DNA from: CAYTBN01 sp964436045
GTDB taxonomy: Bacteria; Myxococcota_A; UBA796; UBA9615; CAYRNR01
Assembly (NCBI GenBank): GCA_964436045.1
Contig: CAYTBN010000020.1
Span: forward strand, 41,547-105,546
Direction: 5' to 3'
DNA length: 64,000 nt
Made by a program: the position numbers and the translations under genes. Of the stretch, positions 1 through 8,697 are shown piece by piece (the stretch's first letter is position 1; each line of letters opens with the position of its first letter). The notes beneath the pieces were generated by a model, which did no database searches, was not told where the DNA came from, and was given only the letters and a program-made list of their open reading frames with translations.

Positions 1-776
<776 letters not shown>

Positions 777-783
777 GGCGTCT

Positions 784-1920
784 TCAGTCTCCAACGGGCC
801 GCTTCGACTCGGCGATCGCAAACCCCGTCAGCACCATGTCCTCGTCCATCTTCACCGACAGGTGGAGGCACTCGTCGTAGTCATCCAGGTCCTCGTCATC
901 CAGGACTTCCTCGCCGTCGATGTGGACGGTGACCTCGTCCTCCTCGACGCTGATCACGGCCCGGTGGTCTTCCCCGGCATCGGCCGACTCGTCCAGGTCC
1001 TCGTCCTCACCGTCGAATTCGATCGTGTCCTCGTCGTCCAGGTTCACGTAGCCGACCTTGTCCCCGTCCTCGTCCAGGAACGTGACGGTCCACTCGCTGT
1101 CGTCCTCCTCGGCGCGGAAACCGAACGCGATCTCGAAGTGGGTGAGGCACAGGCCAGCGAGCTGGGTCGAGGCGTCTCCTGCGCTGCCCACGGTGATGCG
1201 GTCGATGGCGACAGCCGCCGACGAGGTCTCGCCGATGACGACTCCGCCGGCCGGGGGCGCGGGCGGCGCCGGGGGCGCGGGCGGAGCGGGAACGGATCCG
1301 TCGGCAGCCGCGGCCGCCGATGGGCCCGCCAGCGCCTGGCCAAACGCGTCGGAGCGGAAGGCCGTGTCCAGCAGGGCCAGCCCCGAGGTCAGAGCCTTGT
1401 CGTAGGCCTGGACCAGCTCGCCGGGCCCGGCGAACAGGGTCACGTCGCCGCGGGTCGCGAGGGTGTCGGACCAGGCCGGCGCGCTTCCCCCGGCGGGCGT
1501 CAGCTCGAGCCTGGCCTCGATGGGCACCTCGAAGTGGGTGAAGCCCATGGCCATCATCGACAGCAGCGTGACCCGCAGGGTGGGCAACGCCGGATCGACT
1601 CCTCCGCGGGCGTCGATTCCCGCCGCCCGGAGAGCGCCGACCACGTAACCGACCGTGAACTCGCCCACCTCGATCCCGTCCTCGTGGACGATCCGCCGGG
1701 TCACCGACGACTTCATGATCCCGAACGAGGCCGCGTCGCCACCCCCCAGGTCCAGCTCACGGCCGTCGACGAAGGTGACTGCCACCGCCGGCCCGAGCAC
1801 CTCGGCGGCGGGCGGCGTGGCCACGTCGATGTCCAGCTTCAGGTCCGGAAGAGCCTGCGCTCCGGGTAGCCACACAAGGGCGGCCGCCACCGCCACGCAA
1901 CCGATCAAGGCACTTCTCAT
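784..1920 (-). CDS. Exported protein of unknown function
   Basis: I do not recognise this 378-residue protein. The ATG at 1920 is chosen because AGGAG lies 7 bases upstream; an upstream ATG at 1944 lacks this. A signal peptide is clear (MRSALIGCVAVAAALVWLP ending near AQA). Residues about 35-180 form a mixed alpha/beta region (VAVTFVDGRELD) reminiscent of YajG-like periplasmic proteins, but this is weak. A Pro/Ala linker at about 215-235 leads to a very acidic C-terminal domain with a hydrophobic beta pattern and two or three Cys. Likely periplasmic. Confidence 0.75.
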   Translation of the reverse strand: MRSALIGCVAVAAALVWLPGAQALPDLKLDIDVATPPAAEVLGPAVAVTFVDGRELDLGGGDAASFGIMKSSVTRRIVHEDGIEVGEFTVGYVVGALRAAGIDARGGVDPALPTLRVTLLSMMAMGFTHFEVPIEARLELTPAGGSAPAWSDTLATRGDVTLFAGPGELVQAYDKALTSGLALLDTAFRSDAFGQALAGPSAAAAADGSVPAPPAPPAPPAPPAGGVVIGETSSAAVAIDRITVGSAGDASTQLAGLCLTHFEIAFGFRAEEDDSEWTVTFLDEDGDKVGYVNLDDEDTIEFDGEDEDLDESADAGEDHRAVISVEEDEVTVHIDGEEVLDDEDLDDYDECLHLSVKMDEDMVLTGFAIAESKRPVGD

Positions 1921-2211
1921 AACCCCGCTCCTCTCGCCCCTCACCGTTGATGACTACCACGGGATCGGCGGGCGCACAACGACTCCGGTGCTACCCCGAC
2001 GGATTCCCGGACGCACCGTCCGAACTCCGGGTCCATCCCTTCCCGCCATCCCCACAACGGGCGCTTCGTCCAGCTCCAGGGTCATGGTGTCGGGCGAGGC
2101 CAGCTGGGGCAGAGGGGCGGGCGCGCGAGCTGGGTGTGCCGCGCCACGCGCGCCCGAAAGGTCTCGGCGGAGGTGCCCACGCGGAGACGTTGTCGAAGGT
2201 CCCCCCGGACG
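1921..2211. other. Intergenic stretch, no gene recognised
   Basis: About 290 bases between two same-strand genes. Short open frames exist on both strands, but none has a ribosome-binding site with a plausible protein. No strong hairpin or promoter was seen. Confidence 0.5.
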
Positions 2212-2520
2212 TCACGCGGCTTCTGCGAGCACCGCCTGGTTGCGGGCCACGATCGAGCGCAGGTCGGCCACCACCTTCGGGGGAAGGGTGTCCCCACAGC
2301 GCCCTACGGCGCGATCCAGCAGCGCGACCAGCTCGACGTACCCCTCGCGGTCGACCTTGTCGGGGTGGTTGTGGGTTTCGAGGTAGTAGGACTGCAGCAG
2401 CGGCAGCAACCGATCGATGGTCCGGAACATGGGATCTCCCGCCGGGGCTTCCTGCCCCACCGGATCATCGGTCGCCGACGCCGCAAACTTGAGCGCGCTT
2501 CGTGCGCGGGTGCGAGGCAT
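2212..2520 (-). CDS. Small conserved-looking hypothetical protein
   Basis: This 102-residue protein starts 6 bases after the stop of the upstream hydrolase gene, so the two are probably co-transcribed. GAGG sits 11-14 bases before the ATG, inside the upstream gene. The C-terminal two thirds (from MFRTIDRLLPLLQSYYLE) look like an amphipathic helical bundle. The N-terminal 30 residues are basic then acidic. No signal peptide or known motif is visible. Function unknown. Confidence 0.6.
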   Translation of the reverse strand: MPRTRARSALKFAASATDDPVGQEAPAGDPMFRTIDRLLPLLQSYYLETHNHPDKVDREGYVELVALLDRAVGRCGDTLPPKVVADLRSIVARNQAVLAEAA

Positions 2521-2526
2521 CGCGGG

Positions 2527-3693
2527 TTATTCCTCGGCCTCCCAGACCCACATCCCCACGTCGGGTGGGAGGTAGGCCACCGCGTCCTCGACTCCTTGGG
2601 TCGCCAGCAGGAACGCCAGCGACAGGGTCCGGGTGGTGCCCAGGACCTCGTCGTAGGGGCGGAAGTCCTCGCCGCAGCCATTGTTGCCGTTCGGGGGTAG
2701 CAGGTCGCAGAAGTCGGTGAAGCTGAAGTGCCCCGTATCCTCCAGCCCCGCCAGGTAGCGGGGCACCACCGTCAGCTCCCGGTAGGACGGCTCCACCGCA
2801 CTGGCCCACGGTGTCAGCGTGTCCCGATCGCCACCGATCACCAGGGTCGGGACCGCGATCTCGGTCATGGTCCCGCCGAACGCCTCGTGCCAGGCGGGGG
2901 CCCAGGGAACGGCCGCCCAGACCCGGGGATCGGAGTGGTCGGCGTAGCGCTCCCCAGGATGTTCGGCCTGCCACAGGTCGACCGCATCGCAGCCCTCGAC
3001 CGGATCGGCCGCGCAGGTCGCGGCCATCAGGTCCATGTCGATCCACGCGCCGGAGGTGGCGTAAGTGGTGAAACCGCCGAAGGAGTGCCCCATCACGGCG
3101 TAGCCGGCCGACGGATCCACGCAGCCCGCCAGGGTGTCGTCCTCGTCCGCCGATCGGGCGACCAGCCAGTCGAAGGCGTCGGCCACGTCCCACGGCCGGC
3201 GCATCGCGATGCGTGGCCACAGGTCCATGTCGAAGTCCAGGAAGGTGTTGTCCACGTGGTCGGGGGCGACCACGAACCAGCCGTGGCTGGCCAGGAACTC
3301 CATCACCGACCAGGTCTGGTATCGAATGCCGCTGTTGCCGTGGCTGAAGACCAACACCGGGCGGGACTCGCTGCAGTCCGGCCCCCCGCCGTCGGCGGCG
3401 GCCCCCTCGATGAGGTCGTCGTAGACATGGAGATCGTCGTCCGGGTGGAGTGCGGGAAACCACAGCTGCACCGGGAGCGACAGCCCCTCACGGGACGGAG
3501 CGATGTCCTCGATGGTGGCGGCGGCGTAGGGTCCCGGCTCGTCGGGCGGGTCGAAGGGCTCCACGTCCTCGGTGGTGTCGTCGTCGTCGGAATCGGGCGC
3601 CCCGGTGGGGCATCCGCCGAGCATCAGCGCCAGGGCCAGCGGGAGCCAGCGGATCGGGAACCCCGCCGATGGGCTGGAGAGCGCGGCGGTCAT
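2527..3693 (-). CDS. Lipoprotein alpha/beta hydrolase (PAF-acetylhydrolase / dienelactone hydrolase-like)
   Basis: This 388-residue secreted esterase-like protein has a lipobox ending LGGC at Cys28 followed by Pro, then an Asp-rich tether (SDDDDTTED). The alpha/beta hydrolase core shows the oxyanion strand VLVFSHGNSG (about 113-122), the nucleophile elbow GHSFGG with Ser204, an acid in VIGGDRD and a terminal His in EDTGHFSF. An FD region resembles platelet-activating-factor acetylhydrolases and dienelactone hydrolases; substrate unknown. GGAGGA lies 6-11 bases before the start. It is followed by a small gene 6 bases downstream. Confidence 0.88.
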   Translation of the reverse strand: MTAALSSPSAGFPIRWLPLALALMLGGCPTGAPDSDDDDTTEDVEPFDPPDEPGPYAAATIEDIAPSREGLSLPVQLWFPALHPDDDLHVYDDLIEGAAADGGGPDCSESRPVLVFSHGNSGIRYQTWSVMEFLASHGWFVVAPDHVDNTFLDFDMDLWPRIAMRRPWDVADAFDWLVARSADEDDTLAGCVDPSAGYAVMGHSFGGFTTYATSGAWIDMDLMAATCAADPVEGCDAVDLWQAEHPGERYADHSDPRVWAAVPWAPAWHEAFGGTMTEIAVPTLVIGGDRDTLTPWASAVEPSYRELTVVPRYLAGLEDTGHFSFTDFCDLLPPNGNNGCGEDFRPYDEVLGTTRTLSLAFLLATQGVEDAVAYLPPDVGMWVWEAEE

Positions 3694-3739
3694 CGGATCT
3701 TCCTCCTGGCGGGGATCCTACCCGGACACGGAGGGCCCG

Positions 3740-4274
3740 TCAGAAAACGCCGGCGATGCCGAACACCAGTCCGCCGGCACCGTCGCTCCCCACGGTGGGT
3801 CGCCAGGCGAAGGTGGGACCCTTGCGGCCGGCGCGGGATGCACCCGGGACGGGGAACAGGCCCGGCTCGGTGGTCGCCACCCGCTGGCCGGTGGCGTATG
3901 CGACCCCGTAGACCATCAGCACCGCCGCGACCGCCAGATCGGCGAATCCCGCGAACATCGAGATGATCCCGGGAACCACGAAGGCGATGCCGTCGTCGTT
4001 GATCTGGTTGGAGCGCCACTCGGGCAGGTAGAGCCGCCGAACCGTGGGCGATGGCCAGGGAGCGGGAGGCCTGATCGAAGGCGATCAGCATCCCCACAGC
4101 GGCGCCGCCGAAGATGAACGAGCCGGCCAGGGTCGGCTCCGCCCAGTCGTAGACGTCGTCATCCCAGCTGCTGAACGCCGCCGGGCGGTCGGCGGCTGCC
4201 GCCGGGCTCGCCAGCGCGGACGCGAGCAGCATGCCAGTGGTCGCCACGGCCATGGTCCGGATCCTGGAAGACAT
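3740..4274 (-). pseudogene. Exported membrane protein gene broken by a frameshift
   Basis: The ATG at 4274 has GGGGGAGG upstream and starts a signal peptide (MSSRIRTMAVATTGMLLAS). A sensible sequence with a TM segment (FIFGGAAVGMLIAF) runs to about 4040. There the sensible reading moves by one base: after SLAIAH the other frame gives RRLYLPEWRSNQINDDG and a second TM region, ending at 3740. Together these make about 175 residues. One base too many near 4036-4042 explains this. It may be a real mutation or a sequencing error. Function unknown. Confidence 0.7.
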
Positions 4275-4343
4275 GCGTACCTCCCCCGTGCCAGATGTCC
4301 GAGAACATCTTGTAGGGCCGAGGGGGAGCGGAGGCAACGGGAA

Positions 4344-5624
4344 TCAGTAGGACGAAACCGCCACGCAGGCGTACTTGGCTGGGCTGCCCGGGGCCGCGCC
4401 CGCGCGGGCCTCGCAGGCAAAACCGGCCGGGCACTCGGCGCCGTTGGACGAGGGCGTGCACTCGCGGACGCAGGTGTTGTCGCCCGCGGCATCGGCCAGA
4501 CAGAAGGTCCAGGGGAACCCCGGCTGGTCGGGACAGAAGGCCTCGCAGGACTGGGTACAGAAGCCGATATCACCGTCGCCGTCCGCCGAGCAGGTGGTGC
4601 CCAGCTGGCAGTCGTCGTCCCCCTGACAGCGGTCACCGATCCAGCCCGGGGAGCCGGGCAGGCAGGCGGCGGCGCTGGTGGAGGGATCCCCGTGTCGCTC
4701 CTCCTCGCGGGGCTGCATGTGATCCTGGGTCCGGCAGCCCTCGTTCTGGCCCTCCTCGCGCAGCACGCACATGCCTTCACCCGCGGCGGCGGGGTCGTCG
4801 ACGCACAGCGTCGTCGGGTACCCGAAGCGGTCGTCACAATAGCGCTCGCAGCGGCTGGCACAGAAACCCCGGCCACCCAGCTCGTTGTCGTGGCAGAAGC
4901 CGCCCTCGAAGCTGCAATCGGCGTCGGCGACACACTCGGATCCGATCCAGCGGTCGGCCACGTCGACCTTGCGACCGGACGGGCCGCGCTCGGGTTCTCG
5001 CTGGATGTGGACCGGGGTCTCGGCGACGCCCAGCAGCCGCGCGTACAGCTCCAGGATGTCTGCGGCCTCCATCCGGAAACAGCCGTGGGACACATAGCCG
5101 CGCTTGAGGTTGCCGCCGTCGGGCTCGTTGTAGTCGGTGACCGGGCCGTGGAAGCCGTAGTTGCCCCACCAGCGGACGAAGGGCAGGCCGGCGAAGACCG
5201 GCACGGTCTGGCCTGTGTCCGAGTCGGTCCACCAGATCTTGCAGGCGGTCATGTCGGCGGGGGTGACCGTGAAGTCGGCGGTGTCGGTGTACAGCGGTGG
5301 GAACATCGACAGGGACTCGTTGTAGGTGGTCTCGCCGGCGTTGCCGTTGATGGAACCGACCCCCACCGGGAAGACCCGGTCGTAGCCGGTCACGTTGTCG
5401 AACAGGTGGACCGTCAACCCGTCGATGGACACGACGATCTCAGGCGCCACCAGCGGTTCCAGGTCGGGGATCTCCTTGCAGGTGGTGGCGTCGCCAAACG
5501 ATCCGTCGAGCAGCGCGTCGCCGTCGGGACCGCTGGTCTCCGTGCCGCAGCCGCTCGCCGCCAGGATTGTCATCGAGACCAGCGCCGCGAGCCCGCTGTG
5601 GTTCCATGCTTGGTGCCGTGCCAT
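4344..5624 (-). CDS. Lipoprotein L,D-transpeptidase (YkuD) with Cys-rich C-terminal region
   Basis: This 426-residue protein has a lipobox AASGC at Cys26. The YkuD catalytic domain (about 60-200) shows the HG at 159-160 and the SHGCFRM signature with His180 and catalytic Cys182. Such enzymes cross-link peptidoglycan or attach proteins to it in the periplasm. The remaining 220 residues hold repeated Cys-rich blocks of the type CxxDxDC..GxxC..C, usual in myxobacterial secreted proteins. The ATG at 5624 has GAGGAG 8 bases upstream; an upstream in-frame ATG at 5663 would overlap the sigma-54 promoter. Likely sigma-54 dependent. Confidence 0.9.
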   Translation of the reverse strand: MARHQAWNHSGLAALVSMTILAASGCGTETSGPDGDALLDGSFGDATTCKEIPDLEPLVAPEIVVSIDGLTVHLFDNVTGYDRVFPVGVGSINGNAGETTYNESLSMFPPLYTDTADFTVTPADMTACKIWWTDSDTGQTVPVFAGLPFVRWWGNYGFHGPVTDYNEPDGGNLKRGYVSHGCFRMEAADILELYARLLGVAETPVHIQREPERGPSGRKVDVADRWIGSECVADADCSFEGGFCHDNELGGRGFCASRCERYCDDRFGYPTTLCVDDPAAAGEGMCVLREEGQNEGCRTQDHMQPREEERHGDPSTSAAACLPGSPGWIGDRCQGDDDCQLGTTCSADGDGDIGFCTQSCEAFCPDQPGFPWTFCLADAAGDNTCVRECTPSSNGAECPAGFACEARAGAAPGSPAKYACVAVSSY

Positions 5625-5658
5625 CGGGTGTGCTCCTCGTGTCCGCGCACGTTGATAG

Positions 5659-5675
5659 AGCAACCCGCATGCCAG
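5659..5675 (-). promoter_or_regulatory. Sigma-54 (RpoN) promoter of the L,D-transpeptidase gene
   Basis: Read on the minus strand the site is CTGGCATGCGGGTTGCT. The family consensus is YTGGCACG-N4-TTGCW. The GG/GC spacing is exact and only one conserved base differs. Transcription would begin near 5650, leaving about 25 bases before the start codon with GAGGAG inside. Confidence 0.75.
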
Positions 5676-5805
5676 ATCGGAGTCGAGTAGATACGGAACG
5701 CTTTTTTCGTTGAATCACAGGCGGTTATAGGGCTTCTTTAAAGATCACATATCAGTATGTACCCGTGAGCCCTAGTGTGCCAGGGTGTGCGGTTCGGACA
5801 CGGCG

Positions 5806-6783
5806 TCAGGGCAGGACGATCAGCTCGTGCTCGAACTCGAAGCGGGCGCCATTGCCGGCCACCCGCAGCAGGCGGATGGTCAGCTCGTCGTCCCAGATCG
5901 CATCGGTGACGAACACCGTGTACCCCCCGTCCTCGACCTCCACCTCGGCGTTGACGTGGATGTGCCCCGCGAGGTTGGCGTACACCCGATCGCCCACAGG
6001 GTCGGTCACCCCGGTGAGGGCCTCCATCTGCTCCAGGTTGAAGGCGCCGAGGTGCATGGGGATGTGGCTGAACAGGATCACGCTCTCCAGGGGCGCCTCC
6101 TCCAGCTCGGACAGCTCGTCGACGAACCAGGGGAAGGTCCCGCCCTCGATGTCGTTGAGCTGGCCCGCCTCCCCGAGGATTCCGCCAATGCCCCGCGCGC
6201 TCCAGTCCACTCCCACGAAGTGCAATCCCTGGACCTCGAAGGCGCTGTTCTGGAACCAGCTGTCCATCTCCGCCTCGGGATTCCAGACCGGGGCGTCGGC
6301 GCGGCGGAAGCCGTCCAGCACGGCCGGCAGGGACTCGAAGTGGCTGTCGAAGGCGTCGTGGTAGGCCTGCTCGTCGTCCGACTGGACCTCGTTGTCGCCG
6401 ATGATCGGCACCCAGGGCACCGACAGGGCGTCGAGCTGTTCGCGGGCCGGCCCGAGCCCGTCGTTCCAGGCGATGTCCCCCAGCACCAGCACCAGCTCGA
6501 TCCCCTCCCCCGCCGCGTTGGCCTCGACCCAGTCGACCGCGGAGCCCAGCCGCTGCTCGTTCACCCCGCTGCTGGAGACGTGGGGGTCGGCGAAGACGGC
6601 CACGGCGAACAGGGGCTCGACGGGGGGCTCGGTGGTGTCGTCGTCGCCCGCCGAGTCGTCGTCTGCCGCGGTGGTGTCGTCGTCGCCGGTCAGGTCGTCG
6701 TCGTCGGCTACAACCGGGCACCCTCCCCCGCCGAGTACCCAGCAGAGAACCGCGAACAACGTGGGAGGCCTCACGGCGCGCAT
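5806..6783 (-). CDS. Lipoprotein metallophosphoesterase
   Basis: This 325-residue lipoprotein has a lipobox GGGC at Cys22 followed by Pro, then an Asp/Thr-rich tether of about 35 residues. The calcineurin-like phosphoesterase fold shows the metal ligands in order: VFADPHV, LGDIAWND, IGDNE (in place of the usual GNHE), FSHIPMH and GHIHVN. It probably hydrolyses phosphoesters at the cell surface or in the periplasm. The ATG at 6783 has GGAGGG upstream; the open frame continues far upstream, but that part is non-coding antisense of the divergent gene. The substrate cannot be deduced. Confidence 0.88.
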   Translation of the reverse strand: MRAVRPPTLFAVLCWVLGGGGCPVVADDDDLTGDDDTTAADDDSAGDDDTTEPPVEPLFAVAVFADPHVSSSGVNEQRLGSAVDWVEANAAGEGIELVLVLGDIAWNDGLGPAREQLDALSVPWVPIIGDNEVQSDDEQAYHDAFDSHFESLPAVLDGFRRADAPVWNPEAEMDSWFQNSAFEVQGLHFVGVDWSARGIGGILGEAGQLNDIEGGTFPWFVDELSELEEAPLESVILFSHIPMHLGAFNLEQMEALTGVTDPVGDRVYANLAGHIHVNAEVEVEDGGYTVFVTDAIWDDELTIRLLRVAGNGARFEFEHELIVLP

Positions 6784-6937
6784 GGACTGTCCCTCCAGGC
6801 TCCAAGGTATCAGCCCAGTCCCGCCACGGGGATCGGGATTACCCATGCAGGCCCGGCGCCGGTTGGCTATCGTGGGCATCGGTGAGGGGTCGGCGTTCGG
6901 GCTTGCAGCGGGCGGCCGGCCCCGTCGCGGAGGAACG

Positions 6938-7570
6938 ATGAAGACCCACTGGACCTGGTTCGGAGTGGCCATCCTCGGCGCCGCGCTCGCCGGATGTCCC
7001 GGCGATGACGACGACGACGACAGCAGTGGTGACGACGACACCACCGCGGCCGACGACGACACCGGGGACGACGACACCGGAGACGACGACACCGGAGACG
7101 ACGACACCGGAGACGACGACACGACCACCACCGGCACCGGTCTGCTCGGCTGCAGCGGGACGGCTACCGCCGGCCCCGGGATCTTCGCTGGCAGCGAGGA
7201 CCTGTACCTGGTGGCGGACAAGGGTGCCGGTGAGGACGTCTGCCGCGTGCAGTACGACCTGGACACCACCGCGGACCGCGACGACTGCGTCGACTGCGAC
7301 TGGGCCCACGACCTGGAGCGCACCAGCGCCACCGCGCTGGCCTGGGAGCACCCCGACTGCGCCACCCTGCTGGGCCTCGATTCCGACGATGTCAGCATGC
7401 TGGACGGCACGGCGGTTTCCTACGGCTACATCGACGAGTACTTCGGCCACGCCAGCGTGCTGTCCGAGTACACGGCCAACTTGATCTGGGAGGTGGTCGG
7501 CTTCGCGTCCTACGACGTGTCAGGCGGCACCTTGGTGTACGACCTCGAGGATGGCTTCATCGGCTATTGA
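6938..7570 (+). CDS. Asp-rich-tether lipoprotein of unknown function
   Basis: This 210-residue protein starts at an ATG with GGAGGAA upstream. The lipobox LAGC is followed by Pro and a tether of repeated GDDDT units encoded by a 15-base tandem repeat. The globular part (about 65-210) has five Cys and a beta-rich pattern; it is not recognised. It is divergent from the metallophosphoesterase gene, with 154 bases between. Its last 20 bases overlap the next gene. Confidence 0.82.
   Translation: MKTHWTWFGVAILGAALAGCPGDDDDDDSSGDDDTTAADDDTGDDDTGDDDTGDDDTGDDDTTTTGTGLLGCSGTATAGPGIFAGSEDLYLVADKGAGEDVCRVQYDLDTTADRDDCVDCDWAHDLERTSATALAWEHPDCATLLGLDSDDVSMLDGTAVSYGYIDEYFGHASVLSEYTANLIWEVVGFASYDVSGGTLVYDLEDGFIGY
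7052..7121 (+). repeat. 15-base tandem repeat encoding GDDDT units
   Basis: Four to five near-perfect copies of gacgacgacaccgga lie in frame inside the lipoprotein tether. The unit is a multiple of three, so copy-number change would alter tether length only. Confidence 0.85.
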
Positions 7571-8693
7571 GCGCGGGCGGATCGCCCCGGCGGTCCATCT
7601 GGCCCCGACGTTGATTCTGGCCGATCTGCTGGGCGAACTGCGAACCGGGGAGGATCTGGCGGCGACCACCGACCCCCTCCCCGAGGGCCTGCCCCAGCCC
7701 GTGGCGATCGGCTGGAGCGAGGACCTGTCCAGCGAGGACCGTTGGTTCCTCGTCAGCATGGAGAACCAGCAGTACGACTGGTACCGCGGGCCGTGGTGGC
7801 TGCTGGTGCTGGACCGGCTCGGTCGCGTGGTCTGGCACTACCGGGTCCCCGACGACCGCTGCACCATGCACGCGCGGCTGGCGCAGGACGGCACCCACAT
7901 GCTGTTCGAGGAGACCACCATCTACAGCGGCGACGAGGGGGCAGGCTCGCTACTCCGCCGCCTCAGTCTGGACATGGCCCGCGACGAGGAGATCCCCGTG
8001 CCGGGGCTGGGCTCCACCTTCGCCGAGACCGACGACGGGCTGATCCTGTTCGACGACTACACCGACTACCCCGAGACCTGGCTCGAGGAGTTGCACCCGG
8101 ACGGCACACGGCGGCGGATCTGGCTGTGCAACGAGTGGTCGGCGCCCTACGGACTCAACCACTGGGGCTGTGATCCCAACGAGACGATCTGGGTGCGGGA
8201 TACGGACACCGTATTGTGGTCGATGTGGTCCAGCGACGCCGTTGTGGAGCTGGACCGGGTGACCGGCGAGCTGGTCCACCAGTGGGGACAACAGCCGGAC
8301 AGCTGGGGCTTCGACCCCGCCGACGCCGGCTTCGACATGCAGCACTACCCCCACTACACCGACGCGGGCACCCTGCTGGTGTCGACCCACATCCCCGGGG
8401 AACCCCTGCACCGCATCCGCGAGTACGAGGTCGATCACGCCAACGAAACCCTGCGCGAGGTCTGGAGCTACGGCGAGGGGATCGACCGCTTCCCCCGGTA
8501 CGCTGGCGAGGCGTTCCAGCTCGACAACGGCAACGTGTTGGTGAACTACGGGACCGACGCCGACCTCCGGGAGATCACCTACGACGGCGGGCAGGTCGTC
8601 TGGCAGATCAACTGGGAGGCGGACTACCTGATCGGCCACGTCTCGCCCATCCGGGACCTGGACGCCATCGGCCGCGGCGCCCCGTCCCCCTGA
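7551..8693 (+). CDS. Arylsulfotransferase (ASST)-like beta-propeller protein
   Basis: This 380-residue protein has repeating WW/HW-type blades (LLVLDRLGRVVWHYRVP, GELVHQWGQ, GNVLVNYG, GGQVVWQINWE) as in ASST-family propellers. The usual export signal is absent: the first ATG at 7551 overlaps the preceding gene by 20 bases, and the N-terminus begins with a short helix-like segment instead. Either the protein is cytoplasmic or its real N-terminus is lost. Residues about 21-34 are near-identical, also at DNA level, to a segment of the facing kinase gene. Enzyme activity is not certain; Asp- and His-rich surface loops such as HYPHYTD are visible. It converges with the kinase gene at a 4-base gap. 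Confidence 0.7.
   Translation: MASSAIERGRIAPAVHLAPTLILADLLGELRTGEDLAATTDPLPEGLPQPVAIGWSEDLSSEDRWFLVSMENQQYDWYRGPWWLLVLDRLGRVVWHYRVPDDRCTMHARLAQDGTHMLFEETTIYSGDEGAGSLLRRLSLDMARDEEIPVPGLGSTFAETDDGLILFDDYTDYPETWLEELHPDGTRRRIWLCNEWSAPYGLNHWGCDPNETIWVRDTDTVLWSMWSSDAVVELDRVTGELVHQWGQQPDSWGFDPADAGFDMQHYPHYTDAGTLLVSTHIPGEPLHRIREYEVDHANETLREVWSYGEGIDRFPRYAGEAFQLDNGNVLVNYGTDADLREITYDGGQVVWQINWEADYLIGHVSPIRDLDAIGRGAPSP
7611..7651 (+). repeat. 41-base dispersed repeat, copy A
   Basis: This segment of the ASST-like gene matches the minus strand of 9638-9678 at 37 of 41 bases by eye. Both copies are read in the same codon frame and encode LADLLG-x-LRTGE. Confidence 0.75.
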
Positions 8694-8697
8694 GCGC

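Noticed and set aside
1921..2211. Possible short protein in the gap upstream of 1920 (minus strand)
   Set aside because: The only readable text requires a frame change and matches no family.
7052..7121. Tandem GAC-rich repeats as a CRISPR or VNTR locus
   Set aside because: The repeats are contiguous, in frame and lack spacers; they encode an acidic tether.
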